A stretch of DNA of 64,000 bases from Ardenticatenaceae bacterium (GTDB taxonomy: Bacteria; Chloroflexota; Anaerolineae; Promineifilales; Promineifilaceae). Location: NCBI GenBank assembly GCA_020634455.1, contig JACKBQ010000002.1, forward strand, positions 682,001-746,000, in the 5' to 3' direction. The stretch's first letter is position 1. Each line of letters opens with the position of its first letter. The notes beneath the pieces were generated by a model. The model worked only from the letters and a program-made list of their open reading frames with translations, made no database searches and was not told the DNA's origin. Positions 18,378 through 27,473 of this stretch are shown in pieces. Position numbers and translations under genes: made by a program.

Positions 18378-18557
18378 TTGGGGCAATTTGATGAATATGC
18401 GACTTATCTTAAGAAAGTTCGCAGCATTTGGCCTGTATTCTCTATACCTAGATGACCAGCAACCATTACAGTTTACCGGCAAGGTTCCCCAATTTGCTAT
18501 CATCTCATTCAAATTGAAATTCACAAAAACAATCCTTTTATTGTGTGAGGAAATATT

Positions 18558-18788
18558 ATGAAGCAAGCATTAAGTAAACTTTGGGCAGCTTGGAAAAAAT
18601 TTGGACTTTTTATAGGAGATTTGATTGCACGGATTGTGCTTACCCTCTTCTATTTCACCATTTTTTTGCCATTTGGATTAATCATTACATTATTTAGCGA
18701 TCAGCTAGACATGAAAGATTTGACTCCTTCCTGGTTGGCACGCAAAACAAAGGATTTAACCTTGAAAGACGCACGGAGGCTTTGGTAA
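18558..18788 (+). CDS. Small membrane protein upstream of the carbamoyltransferase
   Basis: 76 residues. A basic N-terminus is followed by one long hydrophobic stretch (about 15-48, with LTLFYFTIFLPFGLIITLF) and a charged C-terminus ending LKDARRLW. I do not assign a named family, but small proteins of this appearance commonly precede NodU/CmcH-type carbamoyltransferases in glycan loci. Its stop abuts the ATG of the next gene, with the GGAGG ribosome site of that gene lying inside it, so translation is tightly coupled. It may hold the soluble carbamoyltransferase at the membrane; this is inference. Confidence 0.75.
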   Translation: MKQALSKLWAAWKKFGLFIGDLIARIVLTLFYFTIFLPFGLIITLFSDQLDMKDLTPSWLARKTKDLTLKDARRLW

Positions 18789-20654
18789 ATGTATATTTTA
18801 GGCGTATCTTGCTACTATCATGATTCAGCTGCGGCCATTCTGAAGGATGGCATGTTAATTGCTGCCTCCGAAGAAGAACGGTTTTCCCGGAAAAAACATG
18901 ATTTTGGGTACCCAACCCAAGCTATTGCTTTTTGTTTGGAAGAAGCAGGCATTACGGCTCAGGATTTGGACTATGTGGTTTTTTATGAAAAACCGCTGCA
19001 AAAGTTTGAGCGGATTTTGATGACCACGCTGCAAACTTTCCCCCAGTCGTACCCGGTTTTTCGGGAATCCATGGTCTCCTGGTTTAATGAGAAGTTGTGG
19101 ATTAAGGGCGAATTGCTCACCAAGTTGGACATTCCAAATGAAAAGCTGTTGTTTGTAGAGCATCATTTGAGCCATGCGGCCAGTGCTTTTTTCTGCTCGC
19201 CCTATGAAGAAGCGGCCGTTCTCACGGTAGATGGTGTGGGTGAATGGACCACAACCACGCTGGGCAAAGCAACGGCCGTTTGGGACCAAACCCCAGATGG
19301 CATGGCCGGTACCAAAACCAGCAACAGCATCGAACTGTTCCAAGAAATGAAGTTCCCCCACTCCATTGGGTTGCTTTATTCTGCTTTTACCGCCTTTTTA
19401 GGCTTCCGTGTGAACAATGGCGAATACAAAGTGATGGGTATGGCTCCTTACGGCAAACCTACCCGCATGGAAGACGTGTACAAGGTATTCAACATTGCCG
19501 ACGACGCCAGCTTCCGGCTGAATATGGAATACTTTTCTTTCCATAAATCCACCCATCGCACCTTCAGCAATAAATTTATTGATCTGTTTGGTGAACCGCG
19601 TGTGCATGACTCCAATTTTTACACAACGCTTACCAATCCCGACAAAGATGTTCCGGGATGGAACCAGAAAACGGCCGAACAGAACCAGTATTACGCTGAT
19701 ATTGCTGCCAGCATCCAGCGCGTGACCGAAGATGCCATGTTGAAAATGGCCGCTCATGCCTATGAACAAACCGGGATGAAAAACCTGTGTATTGCTGGTG
19801 GTGTGGCGCTGAACTCGGTGGCCAACGGCCGTATCATGCGCGAAGGTCCATTTGAAAGCGTTTACATCCAGCCAGCCGCTGGTGATGCGGGTGGTGCTTT
19901 GGGGGCAGCCCTCTACGCCTACCACGTACTGCTGGGCAAACCCCGCAAATTCTTCATGGAATCTGCTTATTGGGGTAAAGCGTACAGCCACGATGAACAC
20001 AAAGCCGCCATTGAAGATTACGGTTACAAATACGAATATGTTGGCGACATTGACAAAGTTGCCGAGCAAATGGTAGATGACATGCTGGCTAAAAAGGTCA
20101 TTGGCTTGTACCAGGGACGGTTTGAATGGGGGCCACGCGCCTTGGGTAATCGTTCCATCATGGCCGACCCGCGCAGCTCCGACATGAAGGGCATTGTGAA
20201 TGAGCGCATCAAATTCCGCGAACCGTTCCGCCCCTTTGCCCCTGTTGTGTTGGAAGAACGCGCACCTGAGTTCTGGGAAGACCTGGACGATCATAAACGC
20301 ACCTATCCATACCGTTTTATGCTCTCTGTTTGTCGCACCAAACCAGGGCAGGGCGATAAGATTCAGGCGGTGGATCATGAAGGAAGCGGCCGTATTCAAA
20401 CCGTACGCCGTGAATGGAACCCCCTGTACTATCGCGCCATTGAACTGTTTGGTGAGGCAACTGGCGTACCTGTTTTGCTCAACACCAGCTTCAATTTGCG
20501 TGGGGAACCCATCGTAACTACCCCCACCAATGCGCTGAACACCTTCACCCAAAGTGATATTGATACGCTGTACATGGATGGCTTTATCGTTCGTAAGGAC
20601 CAAAACAAGAATACGACGATAAAAAAGCCTGAAATTACCTTTGCAAAGGATTAA
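18789..20654 (+). CDS. Carbamoyltransferase, NodU/CmcH/TobZ family
   Basis: 621 residues, the usual family length. The N-terminal Kae1-like domain opens with ILGVSCYYHDSAAAILKDG, and metal-binding histidines are likely in VEHHLSHAASAFF. The phosphate and nucleotide loops include AVLTVDGVGEW and LCIAGGVALNSVANGRIM. The C-terminal YrdC-like domain holds GRFEWGPRALGNRSIMADPR, FRPFAPVV and LNTSFNLRGEPIV. The family transfers carbamoyl from carbamoyl phosphate, via carbamoyl-AMP, to a hydroxyl group on a sugar or natural product. Flanked by two small membrane proteins and an SGNH protein, it is probably dedicated to decorating the surface glycan. Confidence 0.94.
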   Translation: MYILGVSCYYHDSAAAILKDGMLIAASEEERFSRKKHDFGYPTQAIAFCLEEAGITAQDLDYVVFYEKPLQKFERILMTTLQTFPQSYPVFRESMVSWFNEKLWIKGELLTKLDIPNEKLLFVEHHLSHAASAFFCSPYEEAAVLTVDGVGEWTTTTLGKATAVWDQTPDGMAGTKTSNSIELFQEMKFPHSIGLLYSAFTAFLGFRVNNGEYKVMGMAPYGKPTRMEDVYKVFNIADDASFRLNMEYFSFHKSTHRTFSNKFIDLFGEPRVHDSNFYTTLTNPDKDVPGWNQKTAEQNQYYADIAASIQRVTEDAMLKMAAHAYEQTGMKNLCIAGGVALNSVANGRIMREGPFESVYIQPAAGDAGGALGAALYAYHVLLGKPRKFFMESAYWGKAYSHDEHKAAIEDYGYKYEYVGDIDKVAEQMVDDMLAKKVIGLYQGRFEWGPRALGNRSIMADPRSSDMKGIVNERIKFREPFRPFAPVVLEERAPEFWEDLDDHKRTYPYRFMLSVCRTKPGQGDKIQAVDHEGSGRIQTVRREWNPLYYRAIELFGEATGVPVLLNTSFNLRGEPIVTTPTNALNTFTQSDIDTLYMDGFIVRKDQNKNTTIKKPEITFAKD

Positions 20655-20662
20655 TATTCACA

Positions 20663-21898
20663 ATGCGCAAGCTGCTGCAAAATCTCGCTTTAACTTTTTT
20701 TAGCATTCTGATTACGTTGGCCATGCTGGAAGCTGCTGCGCGTATTCTTAAGCTGGGCACAGGGTTGTTTTGGCAACCAGATGCCCAGCTAGGCTGGGTG
20801 AACATTCCAGATGCCAGCGGTTGGGAATCTTGCTATGGTGAATGTGAAATTCGGGTAACAATCAACAGCCAGGGCTTACGTGATGAGGAAATTCCTTACG
20901 AAAATGAACAGGGGAACACTCGCATTTTAATGCTTGGAGATTCCACTACGGCGGCCATGCAGGTTGATTTGGAAGAAACCTTTGTTGAACAGCTAGAAAA
21001 CCGCTTGAATGATCAAAACTCAGGTGGGTGGGATGTTATCAATGCGGGTGTAAACGCCTATGGCACAGATAACGAACTGCTATTTTATCGGCTGGAAGGT
21101 GAAAAATACAACCCGGATATTGTGTTCCTGGACATGTATTTAGCCAATGATGTGTATAACAACCATCCCACGCTAGAATTGCGTTATGGCGGCCAAAGCG
21201 CTAAGCCATACTTTACCCTCAATGATGCGGGTGAACTGGAATTGCAAAATTTTCCAGTTGAGGACACCTCTACATTTTGGACGCGGGTTGGCACTTTTCT
21301 AAAGAAAAATTTCCAGCTGCCTCGGTTTGTGGCTCAAACATTGGCTTTGCGGGGCGATATTCCTGGTTGGATGCAGCCAATCGTATCGCTCTTTGGCGGC
21401 GGGCGCGGTACCACATCAGCATCGAGCAGTGAGAATGATGCCGCTCAGGCGAATGGTAGTGGTGTAGAGGATAGTGGGGGGGAAACGGCCGTTCAAACAC
21501 CCCCACGCCGTCCTGACATTTGCGACCCAGACCCGCTGCCCATCATTGAAAACGCCTGGGACGTCACCGAAGCGATTATTTTGCAATTGCAACAGGAAGT
21601 TGAAGCCAATGGAGCGCAATTTGCTGTTCTAATCATTCCCGCAGCGCCGCAAATTGTCCCGCCAGACGGTGATGCAGAATGGTATTGTAACGTACCCAAC
21701 GATCGCCTGACAGCTTTCCTGGATGAAGCAGGGATTCCATACCTGGATATGCTACCTGCCTTCCGGGAAGAAGCAGTGGCCGGAAACGGGCCGTATTACT
21801 TTGAGCGAGATTTCCACATGACCACGCTGGGTCATGATTTAACATCTGACCTGTTGTATGAATTTGTAGACGGGACTTTGATGAACGCTGATAATTAA
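20663..21898 (+). CDS. Membrane-anchored SGNH/GDSL hydrolase
   Basis: 411 residues. A single N-terminal hydrophobic segment (LALTFFSILITLAMLEAAARI) acts as a signal or anchor. The block I nucleophile is MLGDSTTAAMQV near residue 93, with the family lead-in TINSQGLRDEEI before it. Block V is probably the DFHMTTLGHDL near 386, giving the catalytic Asp and His. A low-complexity Ser/Ala/Gly-rich insert lies near 250-275. SGNH proteins in glycan loci add or remove O-acyl groups outside the cell. The gene starts 8 bases after the carbamoyltransferase gene, and a DUF5989-like gene follows. A role in trimming or moving acyl groups on the glycan is inferred. Confidence 0.85.
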   Translation: MRKLLQNLALTFFSILITLAMLEAAARILKLGTGLFWQPDAQLGWVNIPDASGWESCYGECEIRVTINSQGLRDEEIPYENEQGNTRILMLGDSTTAAMQVDLEETFVEQLENRLNDQNSGGWDVINAGVNAYGTDNELLFYRLEGEKYNPDIVFLDMYLANDVYNNHPTLELRYGGQSAKPYFTLNDAGELELQNFPVEDTSTFWTRVGTFLKKNFQLPRFVAQTLALRGDIPGWMQPIVSLFGGGRGTTSASSSENDAAQANGSGVEDSGGETAVQTPPRRPDICDPDPLPIIENAWDVTEAIILQLQQEVEANGAQFAVLIIPAAPQIVPPDGDAEWYCNVPNDRLTAFLDEAGIPYLDMLPAFREEAVAGNGPYYFERDFHMTTLGHDLTSDLLYEFVDGTLMNADN

Positions 21899-21929
21899 GC
21901 GAATCGATATAATTTAGGAGAATCTAATC

Positions 21930-22112
21930 ATGAAAAAATTCTTTCGGAGCATGTCATCGAATGTAGGAGTTGTTGGAGAACTATTGGGCTTTTTTTGGGC
22001 AAATAAACGTTGGTGGCTTATTCCCATGATTGCTGGATTGCTCTTGTTTGGCCTGCTGGTTATTTTTGGTCAGGCATCCGGTTTGGCTCCGTTTATTTAC
22101 ACACTATTCTAA
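21930..22112 (+). CDS. DUF5989-like small membrane protein (SxtK-like)
   Basis: 60 residues with an AGGAGA ribosome site. The pattern VGELLGFFWANKRWWLIPMI, then a hydrophobic helix, then GLAPFIYTLF at the C-terminus fits the small DUF5989 family, whose members sit beside carbamoyltransferases, including the one called SxtK in saxitoxin clusters. The biochemical role is not known to me. Here it lies two genes after the carbamoyltransferase. One membrane helix with the short C-terminal tail outside is likely. Confidence 0.8.
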   Translation: MKKFFRSMSSNVGVVGELLGFFWANKRWWLIPMIAGLLLFGLLVIFGQASGLAPFIYTLF

Positions 22113-22184
22113 ACATAGATGATTCTTGAAAGATTTGGCAAGCTGCTTGCTTGTTTATCTTTCGCCACAATTTTACCTTAACAC

Positions 22185-22216
22185 GCGCGCTGTGCTTCTG
22201 GTGAGGCGCAGCGCGC
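22185..22216 (+). terminator. GC-rich hairpin before the BNR protein gene
   Basis: GCGCGCTGTGC (22185-22195) pairs with GCGCAGCGCGC (22206-22216) with one wobble and a 10-base loop. It lies in the 193-base spacer after the DUF5989-like gene. The downstream T-run is weak, so it could be an attenuator rather than a terminator. Confidence 0.5.
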
Positions 22217-22305
22217 TTACTGTATTGTTACTGTTTGCAGTGCCGGAGCCTTCTACGCTTGCTACCTGTCCTCGCCAAGACACTGCCTCACATTATTTGG
22301 TTACC

Positions 22306-25017
22306 ATGAAAAAACTCTCGAATCCTTTTACCCTTAGATTATTTCTGTTTGTCTCCGTATTGGTGCTTTTAATAGCAAGTGGGCTGACTGTTTTGGCGCA
22401 GTCTGAAGATGAGCGGGTCTGGAGCGAACCGCTAAATATTTCCCAAAGTGGCGCAGCCCAAGACCCGTCGCTGTCTCAGGATAGCACTGGTACGTATCAT
22501 CTGTTTTGGCGGGATGAATTTAGCGGCATCTTTTATGCTTCAGGTGATGGCCAAACGTGGTCAGAGCCGGCTGCGCCTCGCTTTCCTTTTAGCGAACCTC
22601 CATTTGGGGCAGTGGGTGAAGATGGCTTCGAAGGTTTTTTTACGCCAACTGTTTTTGTTGGTCCAGAGGATGTTGCTCATGCACTTTGGGTAAATGAAGA
22701 TGATGAGCTTTTTTACAGCCGGGCTGGGGTGGCGGATATAACGAGTGGCGCGGCAGGCTGGGCTGGGCCTCGGCTGTTAGACCGTAATGTTTTTCGGTAT
22801 GAGATTATTGGGGGGGCAAACGGCCGTCTCCACATGCTCTACCTCACTACCAGAACCACCAGCACAACCAACGCGGGTCTGGTATATCGCTTCTCAGATG
22901 ATAACGGCGTGGTGTGGTCAGAACCGGTGAACGTTTATTCCTCCGATTATTACCGCACCATCACTCCAGGCGAAGCCAGCTTTCACCTGAGCATGGCCGA
23001 TAACGAGACTTTGCTTGTAGTATGGGATAACCGTGATCTGGATACCGTGTTCGTAACCCGATCTACCGATAACGGCACTACCTGGGAAGACCCTACGGCC
23101 GTAGATCAACGTTTGGCCGAAGACCCGATAGATTCTCAAGGGCCGTCCCAAGTTAACCTCTTTACCGACGGAGACAACGTGAGCCTGACCTGGCGTGCCA
23201 GCCATGCCGCAGAACAATGCGCCCAATACGTGCAGCAATCAGCTGATGGCGGTGTTACCTGGCAGGCAGTTCAGGCTGTTTATGTAGACGAGGTGAACTG
23301 CCCGGAAGCTGGCCAATTTGTGCAGGGTATTAATGGGTTGCTGTTTTTGATTTCAACGTTGGATGACAATGTTTACATGCAAGCGCAAGATGGCGACCAA
23401 TGGAGTCGGCCAATTTTGCAAGAGCCTTTGGGTGCATTTACCGATCCGCTTACATTTCGCAATGTCCGCTTTGATTGTCATCAAATGGATGTAACCCCAG
23501 AAAATCTTTTACTGGTTGTAGGGTGTGGCAGCAGCAACGACGATGATATTTGGCTGATTTCCCGCCCTTTAGGCACCATAGAAAATTGGTCCTCACGTTT
23601 TGTACCAACGTCCGTTTGGAGCCAGCCGGTGCCTGTGGCTACTGCTGAAGTGCAAATGCTTCAACCAAATTTGGTAAACGCATCAGATAACCGGATGCAC
23701 GCCTTTTGGAGCCAATCCCAGAACCCAGTCGCTACCGGGCGCATCACCAACCCGCTGAATATTCCGGGTAACGAAATTTTCTATTCTCGCTTTGATGCCG
23801 GCGTGTGGTCTGCGCCCAGGCCAGTGCTGCGTTCGCCGAGCGGTAGCCAGGCAGATTTTCCGACAATTGCTACGGATAACCAGGGTAGCTTATTTGTGGC
23901 TTGGGCTGGTAACCAGCCCAATGGCGTGTATTTTAGCCGTGCTTTGGCTGACCGGGCTGCTTCGGTGACTGAATGGATTACGCCACAATTGCTGCCCGCG
24001 CCGCGTGAGTCAGCAACCTGGCCAAATATTGTATCTGACGGCGAAAGTACCATTTACGTAGCGTACACAATCCCGTTAAATGAAGATCGTGGCATTTACG
24101 TGACGCGTTCTGAAGATGATGGCGATAGTTGGTCTGATGCTATTGTGGTTTTTGATGGCATTGAGGCGGGTTGGGATTTGATTGGCCCGGCAACGCTGCG
24201 CCGTACCCTTGATGGCACACTCCATTTGCTTTGGACACGCTGGACACAATTGCCAGAGATGCAGTCAGTTGCCCTGGCATATGCGCGCTCTGAGGATAAT
24301 GGCCAGACATGGTCTGAGCCGGAGATTGTGACAGAGGAGCCGTTACTGGGCAGTGCGCTTTTGGGTGTGCAGGAGCGGTTTGTACATCGCACATGGACTG
24401 GTTTGATAGACGGCCGTCCCGTAATCTGGCATCAATTTTCTGAAGACGGTGGCATTACCTGGAGCGCCGCAGGGCGTATTGTAGACCCTGGTCTGATTTC
24501 TGGCCCAACTGCGCTCATTGCCGACCAGAATGAAAACCCTTTGATTGTGCAACTAGCGGAAACGAACAGTGGTCAGTTGGTATTGCAGGAATGGGTCTGG
24601 GCAGCCGATCGGTGGGTTGCTGGTGAAAGAAGGGATTTGCAGAATACGGCCGTAAATGCCGATTCGATTGCTGCCCTTGCTGCCCCCGATGGCCAGATTG
24701 CTGTATTGTATGGTAGCCTGATTTCCCAAAATGCCACGTTAACAGACGAAATTATTTATACCAGCCGACAATGGCTTGTTGAAGAAACGGATATTACCCG
24801 GACTCCGCTGCCCACCATTACCCCAACACCGGAAATAGTGCCCACAGAAACGCCAATTCCGCCACCAACGCCAACGCCAACGGCCACGTTGGCTCCTGTG
24901 CAAAATGCTGGCCCGCTTAGCGGTAGTTCTGGTGGCATTATTGTAGGGGTTGTCGTTGCCATTGTGCTGGTTGTTGTTATTTTCACATTTGGCTGGCGTA
25001 TTACCCGCGCCAAGTAA
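22306..25017 (+). CDS. Secreted BNR/sialidase-like beta-propeller with C-terminal membrane anchor
   Basis: 903 residues from the ATG at 22306, where a signal peptide begins (MKKLSNPFTLRLFLFVSVLVLL, ending near VLAQ); the frame is open 60 codons further upstream in sequence that does not look coding. Repeated Asp-box motifs are present: SDDNGVVW, STDNGTTW, SADGGVTW, SEDDGDSW, SEDNGQTW and SEDGGITW. The C-terminus has a Thr/Pro-rich linker (TPTPEIVPTETPIPPPTPTPTA) and one membrane helix. The sialidase Arg triad is not evident, so glycan binding or scaffolding is as likely as hydrolysis. A shorter paralogue lies at 34670. Confidence 0.85.
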   Translation: MKKLSNPFTLRLFLFVSVLVLLIASGLTVLAQSEDERVWSEPLNISQSGAAQDPSLSQDSTGTYHLFWRDEFSGIFYASGDGQTWSEPAAPRFPFSEPPFGAVGEDGFEGFFTPTVFVGPEDVAHALWVNEDDELFYSRAGVADITSGAAGWAGPRLLDRNVFRYEIIGGANGRLHMLYLTTRTTSTTNAGLVYRFSDDNGVVWSEPVNVYSSDYYRTITPGEASFHLSMADNETLLVVWDNRDLDTVFVTRSTDNGTTWEDPTAVDQRLAEDPIDSQGPSQVNLFTDGDNVSLTWRASHAAEQCAQYVQQSADGGVTWQAVQAVYVDEVNCPEAGQFVQGINGLLFLISTLDDNVYMQAQDGDQWSRPILQEPLGAFTDPLTFRNVRFDCHQMDVTPENLLLVVGCGSSNDDDIWLISRPLGTIENWSSRFVPTSVWSQPVPVATAEVQMLQPNLVNASDNRMHAFWSQSQNPVATGRITNPLNIPGNEIFYSRFDAGVWSAPRPVLRSPSGSQADFPTIATDNQGSLFVAWAGNQPNGVYFSRALADRAASVTEWITPQLLPAPRESATWPNIVSDGESTIYVAYTIPLNEDRGIYVTRSEDDGDSWSDAIVVFDGIEAGWDLIGPATLRRTLDGTLHLLWTRWTQLPEMQSVALAYARSEDNGQTWSEPEIVTEEPLLGSALLGVQERFVHRTWTGLIDGRPVIWHQFSEDGGITWSAAGRIVDPGLISGPTALIADQNENPLIVQLAETNSGQLVLQEWVWAADRWVAGERRDLQNTAVNADSIAALAAPDGQIAVLYGSLISQNATLTDEIIYTSRQWLVEETDITRTPLPTITPTPEIVPTETPIPPPTPTPTATLAPVQNAGPLSGSSGGIIVGVVVAIVLVVVIFTFGWRITRAK

Positions 25018-25064
25018 GGTGCATCTTAAGAGTGAAACAGTACTATCTAGACCGTACCAACCAC

Positions 25065-25080
25065 GCCAACTTCAGTTGGC
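25065..25080 (+). other. Small hairpin after the BNR protein gene
   Basis: GCCAAC TTCA GTTGGC, a perfect 6-bp stem with a 4-base loop, 48 bases after the stop, followed by TGGGGG rather than a T-run. Confidence 0.4.
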
Positions 25081-25168
25081 TGGGGGATGTGAGTATACCC
25101 ACGAAATCTGGTACGCCCTTAATTTTGCCATTTAGCTTTTGTATAAAAAACGAAAGGAGTTACAACTC

Positions 25169-25453
25169 ATGAAACGTATCATTGTGGCTGGTTTGTTTAC
25201 CTCATTTATTGCTTTGGTTGGCGTTAGCTCGGTTTTTGCTGCACCGCCAGCTTATATTGATCCGAACACGGGTGGCATGTTAGCACAGGCGCTTATTGTT
25301 GTGTTGGGTATGCTGACCGGGGTTTGGTTCTTTTTTGCCAACCGTATCAAGATGTATTTCAATCGCATGATGCGTGATCGCCGGGGTAATAATGAGCCAG
25401 TAGTTCAGGAAGTTGTAACACCTGAGACTCCTCAAGAGAACAACGTCCAATAA
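25169..25453 (+). CDS. Small membrane protein with IDPNTGG motif
   Basis: 94 residues from the ATG at 25169, which has an AAAGGAG site 9 bases upstream; the longer frame from 25139 adds an unlikely leader. A signal-like helix ends at VFAAPPAYIDPNTGGM, and a second helix follows (LAQALIVVLGMLTGVWFFFA). The tail is basic then acidic (MMRDRRGNNEPVVQEV). Proteins with the YIDPNTGG start and a single following helix recur in bacterial polysaccharide loci; I know no function for them. It precedes a phosphodiesterase-type gene and its stop lies within a terminator-like hairpin. Confidence 0.75.
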   Translation: MKRIIVAGLFTSFIALVGVSSVFAAPPAYIDPNTGGMLAQALIVVLGMLTGVWFFFANRIKMYFNRMMRDRRGNNEPVVQEVVTPETPQENNVQ

Positions 25454-25465
25454 GTTGGACTTTTC
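25445..25465 (+). terminator. Terminator spanning the stop codon of the small membrane protein gene
   Basis: GTCCAA (25445-25450) pairs with TTGGAC (25455-25460) with the TAA stop in the loop, followed by TTTTC. The 6-bp stem is short, so it may only attenuate. Confidence 0.5.
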
Positions 25466-25468
25466 ATC

Positions 25469-25552
25469 GCACAAACATTGTTTGTGCCCGTGCTTGCCGA
25501 AAAGCACAGAAAACCAGATTATCAACATAGATGGCTGTTTTCGGTAAGCACG
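25469..25552. repeat. Two stacked inverted repeats in the spacer before 25629
   Basis: GCACAAAC ATT GTTTGTGC (25469-25487) is a perfect 8-bp hairpin. Directly after it, a 15-bp arm at 25489-25503 (CGTGCTTGCCGAAAA) pairs with 25538-25552 with one wobble. Together they could fold most of the 175-base spacer. Confidence 0.7.
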
Positions 25553-25628
25553 CGGTGCATTCCTCGATTATTTCACCACTGCTTTTCGCTGCTGCCAATT
25601 AAACAATCAAAAAAAACAGAAGATAAAC

Positions 25629-27473
25629 ATGCGTGTAGTGATTATTGGCTTGGATGCCTTTGAACCAAGACGTTTTGAACGGTTGTATGAAGAAGGGCGT
25701 GTGCCAAATTTGGCACGGTACGTGGATGTGAATGCGTATGCCCGTTTTGCTGTGTCTAACCCGCCGCAGAGCGAGGTTTCCTGGACAAGTATTGCCACCG
25801 GATTAAATCCAGGTGGGCATGGGATGTTTGATTTTGTCCATCGGAATCCAGCGAATTATGCGTTGAATGTGTCGCTGTTGCCTACCAAGAGCGGCTTTGG
25901 CGGCACGCAGTTTGCGGAACCTTTTTCGGCGAAGACGATTTTTGACCAGGCGGTGGCGCAGGGTTATCCGGCCACGGCTTTGTGGTGGCCAGCGTTGTTC
26001 CCGGCGCGCATAAAATCGCCCGTGCGGTCGCTGCCGGGGTTGGGTACGCCAGATTTGCTGGGCAGATTGGGTGTGGGCACGCTGTTTACCACAAATCGGG
26101 ACATGGCTAAGGCAAACGGCCGTAAAACCCCCGTAGCCATCCTAGAGAAAATAGGGAACAAAAAATACAAGTCTGTGGTGACTGGCCCCATGCGCAAATC
26201 TGGTGGCGAGGTGAAGCCCGTTGCCCACGATCTGATTGTGGAGCAAACTGGCAGCGACACCGTGCAGGTGACGGTTGAAAAGCACCGGCTGGAGCTGCGT
26301 TTAGGCGAGTGGAGCCCCATTTTGGAGCTAAAGTTCAAGATTGGCTTTTTGGTTTCGCTGCCCAGCATTACCCAACTCATTTTGACCCAGGTTGGGGATG
26401 AAATTAGTGTTTATGCGCTGCCGCTGCAAATTCATCCGCTGCGTTCTGCCTGGCATTACGGCACCCCCACCAATTTTGTGAAGGATTCCTGGAAAAATGC
26501 CGGGCCATTCCTCACGGTGGGTTGGCCGCAAGATACCACCGCGCTGGAAGATGGCTTCATTGAGGATGACCATTTTATTCGGCTGTGCGAATCTATTGTG
26601 ACAACCCGTGAGCGGGTGCTGATGCACCATCTGAACTCATTTACGGAAGGTGTGCTGGGCTGTGTGTTCGATACGCTGGACCGGATGCAGCACATGTTCT
26701 GGCGGGATCGACCGGATTTAATTGATGAGTGGTATGTAAAAATGGATGCGCTGGTAGGGCGAGTCGAGCAAAAGCTTGAGGCCAAAGGAATCAAAGATAC
26801 CACGAAGCTGGTGGTAATTTCTGATCATGGCTTTACCGATTTTGGCCAGAAGGCGCACCTGAATCGTTGGTTGCAAACGCATGGGTACCTTTCGGCGAAA
26901 ACGGCCGTTTCCCACGGCAGTTTTAGCGATGTGGACTGGAGCCAAACCCAGGCGTACGGTATTGGCCTAAACAGCTTGTATCTAAATTTAAACGGCCGTG
27001 AAGGCAAAGGCATTGTGCAGGTTGGTGAGCAGGAAAATCTGCTAAACAAATTGTGCGATGAGCTGTTACAGTGGGAAGCGCCCAACGGCCAAAAAGTGGT
27101 CAACAAAGTTTGGCGCAACAAAGATGCATTCGACGGGCCGTTGGCTTCATATGGCCCGGATGTGATGGTGGGCTTTGCTCCTGGCTTTCGCGCTTCATCC
27201 CAAACCGGCTTGGGCGCTTGGGAGGAAGAGGCGGTGGAGCCAAACACTGATCATTGGGGAGCCGACCATTGCATTGACCCCAACGCCGTGCCGGGCGTGC
27301 TGTTTTGCAGCCACGGTCTGGGCAATTTCCCCAACCCGTCTTATCGGGACATCCCCATGTTAACCATTGGTTCCAAGCCAGATGCCAGCGGTTCGGCTCC
27401 GCCGCCAACCTCTAGCGGTACGGAATCTGACGAAGTGATTGAAGAAAGGTTAAAGAGCCTTGGCTACCTCTAA
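25629..27473 (+). CDS. Alkaline-phosphatase-superfamily phosphodiesterase
   Basis: 614 residues. It starts VVIIGLDAFEPRRFERL, the first metal-site strand of the type I phosphodiesterase/nucleotide pyrophosphatase group. SEVSWTSIATGLNPGGHGMFDF carries the probable Ser/Thr nucleophile region near 40. DTLDRMQHMFWRD and VVISDHGFTDFGQKAHLN supply the expected Asp/His metal ligands, and HWGADHCIDPNAVPGVLF closes the site. No signal peptide is seen, so the domain may be cytoplasmic. Related genes sit with glycan and lipid-anchor genes. The substrate, perhaps a sugar-phosphate or glycerophosphate, is not evident. Confidence 0.88.
   Translation: MRVVIIGLDAFEPRRFERLYEEGRVPNLARYVDVNAYARFAVSNPPQSEVSWTSIATGLNPGGHGMFDFVHRNPANYALNVSLLPTKSGFGGTQFAEPFSAKTIFDQAVAQGYPATALWWPALFPARIKSPVRSLPGLGTPDLLGRLGVGTLFTTNRDMAKANGRKTPVAILEKIGNKKYKSVVTGPMRKSGGEVKPVAHDLIVEQTGSDTVQVTVEKHRLELRLGEWSPILELKFKIGFLVSLPSITQLILTQVGDEISVYALPLQIHPLRSAWHYGTPTNFVKDSWKNAGPFLTVGWPQDTTALEDGFIEDDHFIRLCESIVTTRERVLMHHLNSFTEGVLGCVFDTLDRMQHMFWRDRPDLIDEWYVKMDALVGRVEQKLEAKGIKDTTKLVVISDHGFTDFGQKAHLNRWLQTHGYLSAKTAVSHGSFSDVDWSQTQAYGIGLNSLYLNLNGREGKGIVQVGEQENLLNKLCDELLQWEAPNGQKVVNKVWRNKDAFDGPLASYGPDVMVGFAPGFRASSQTGLGAWEEEAVEPNTDHWGADHCIDPNAVPGVLFCSHGLGNFPNPSYRDIPMLTIGSKPDASGSAPPPTSSGTESDEVIEERLKSLGYL

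Noticed and set aside
19398..20603. 401-codon open frame opposite the carbamoyltransferase
   Set aside because: No domain pattern, low-complexity composition typical of antisense reading; the plus-strand protein is well conserved along its whole length.
22126..22305. N-terminal 60-residue extension of the large BNR protein
   Set aside because: A signal peptide begins at the ATG at 22306; the upstream frame crosses a GC-rich hairpin and does not look coding.
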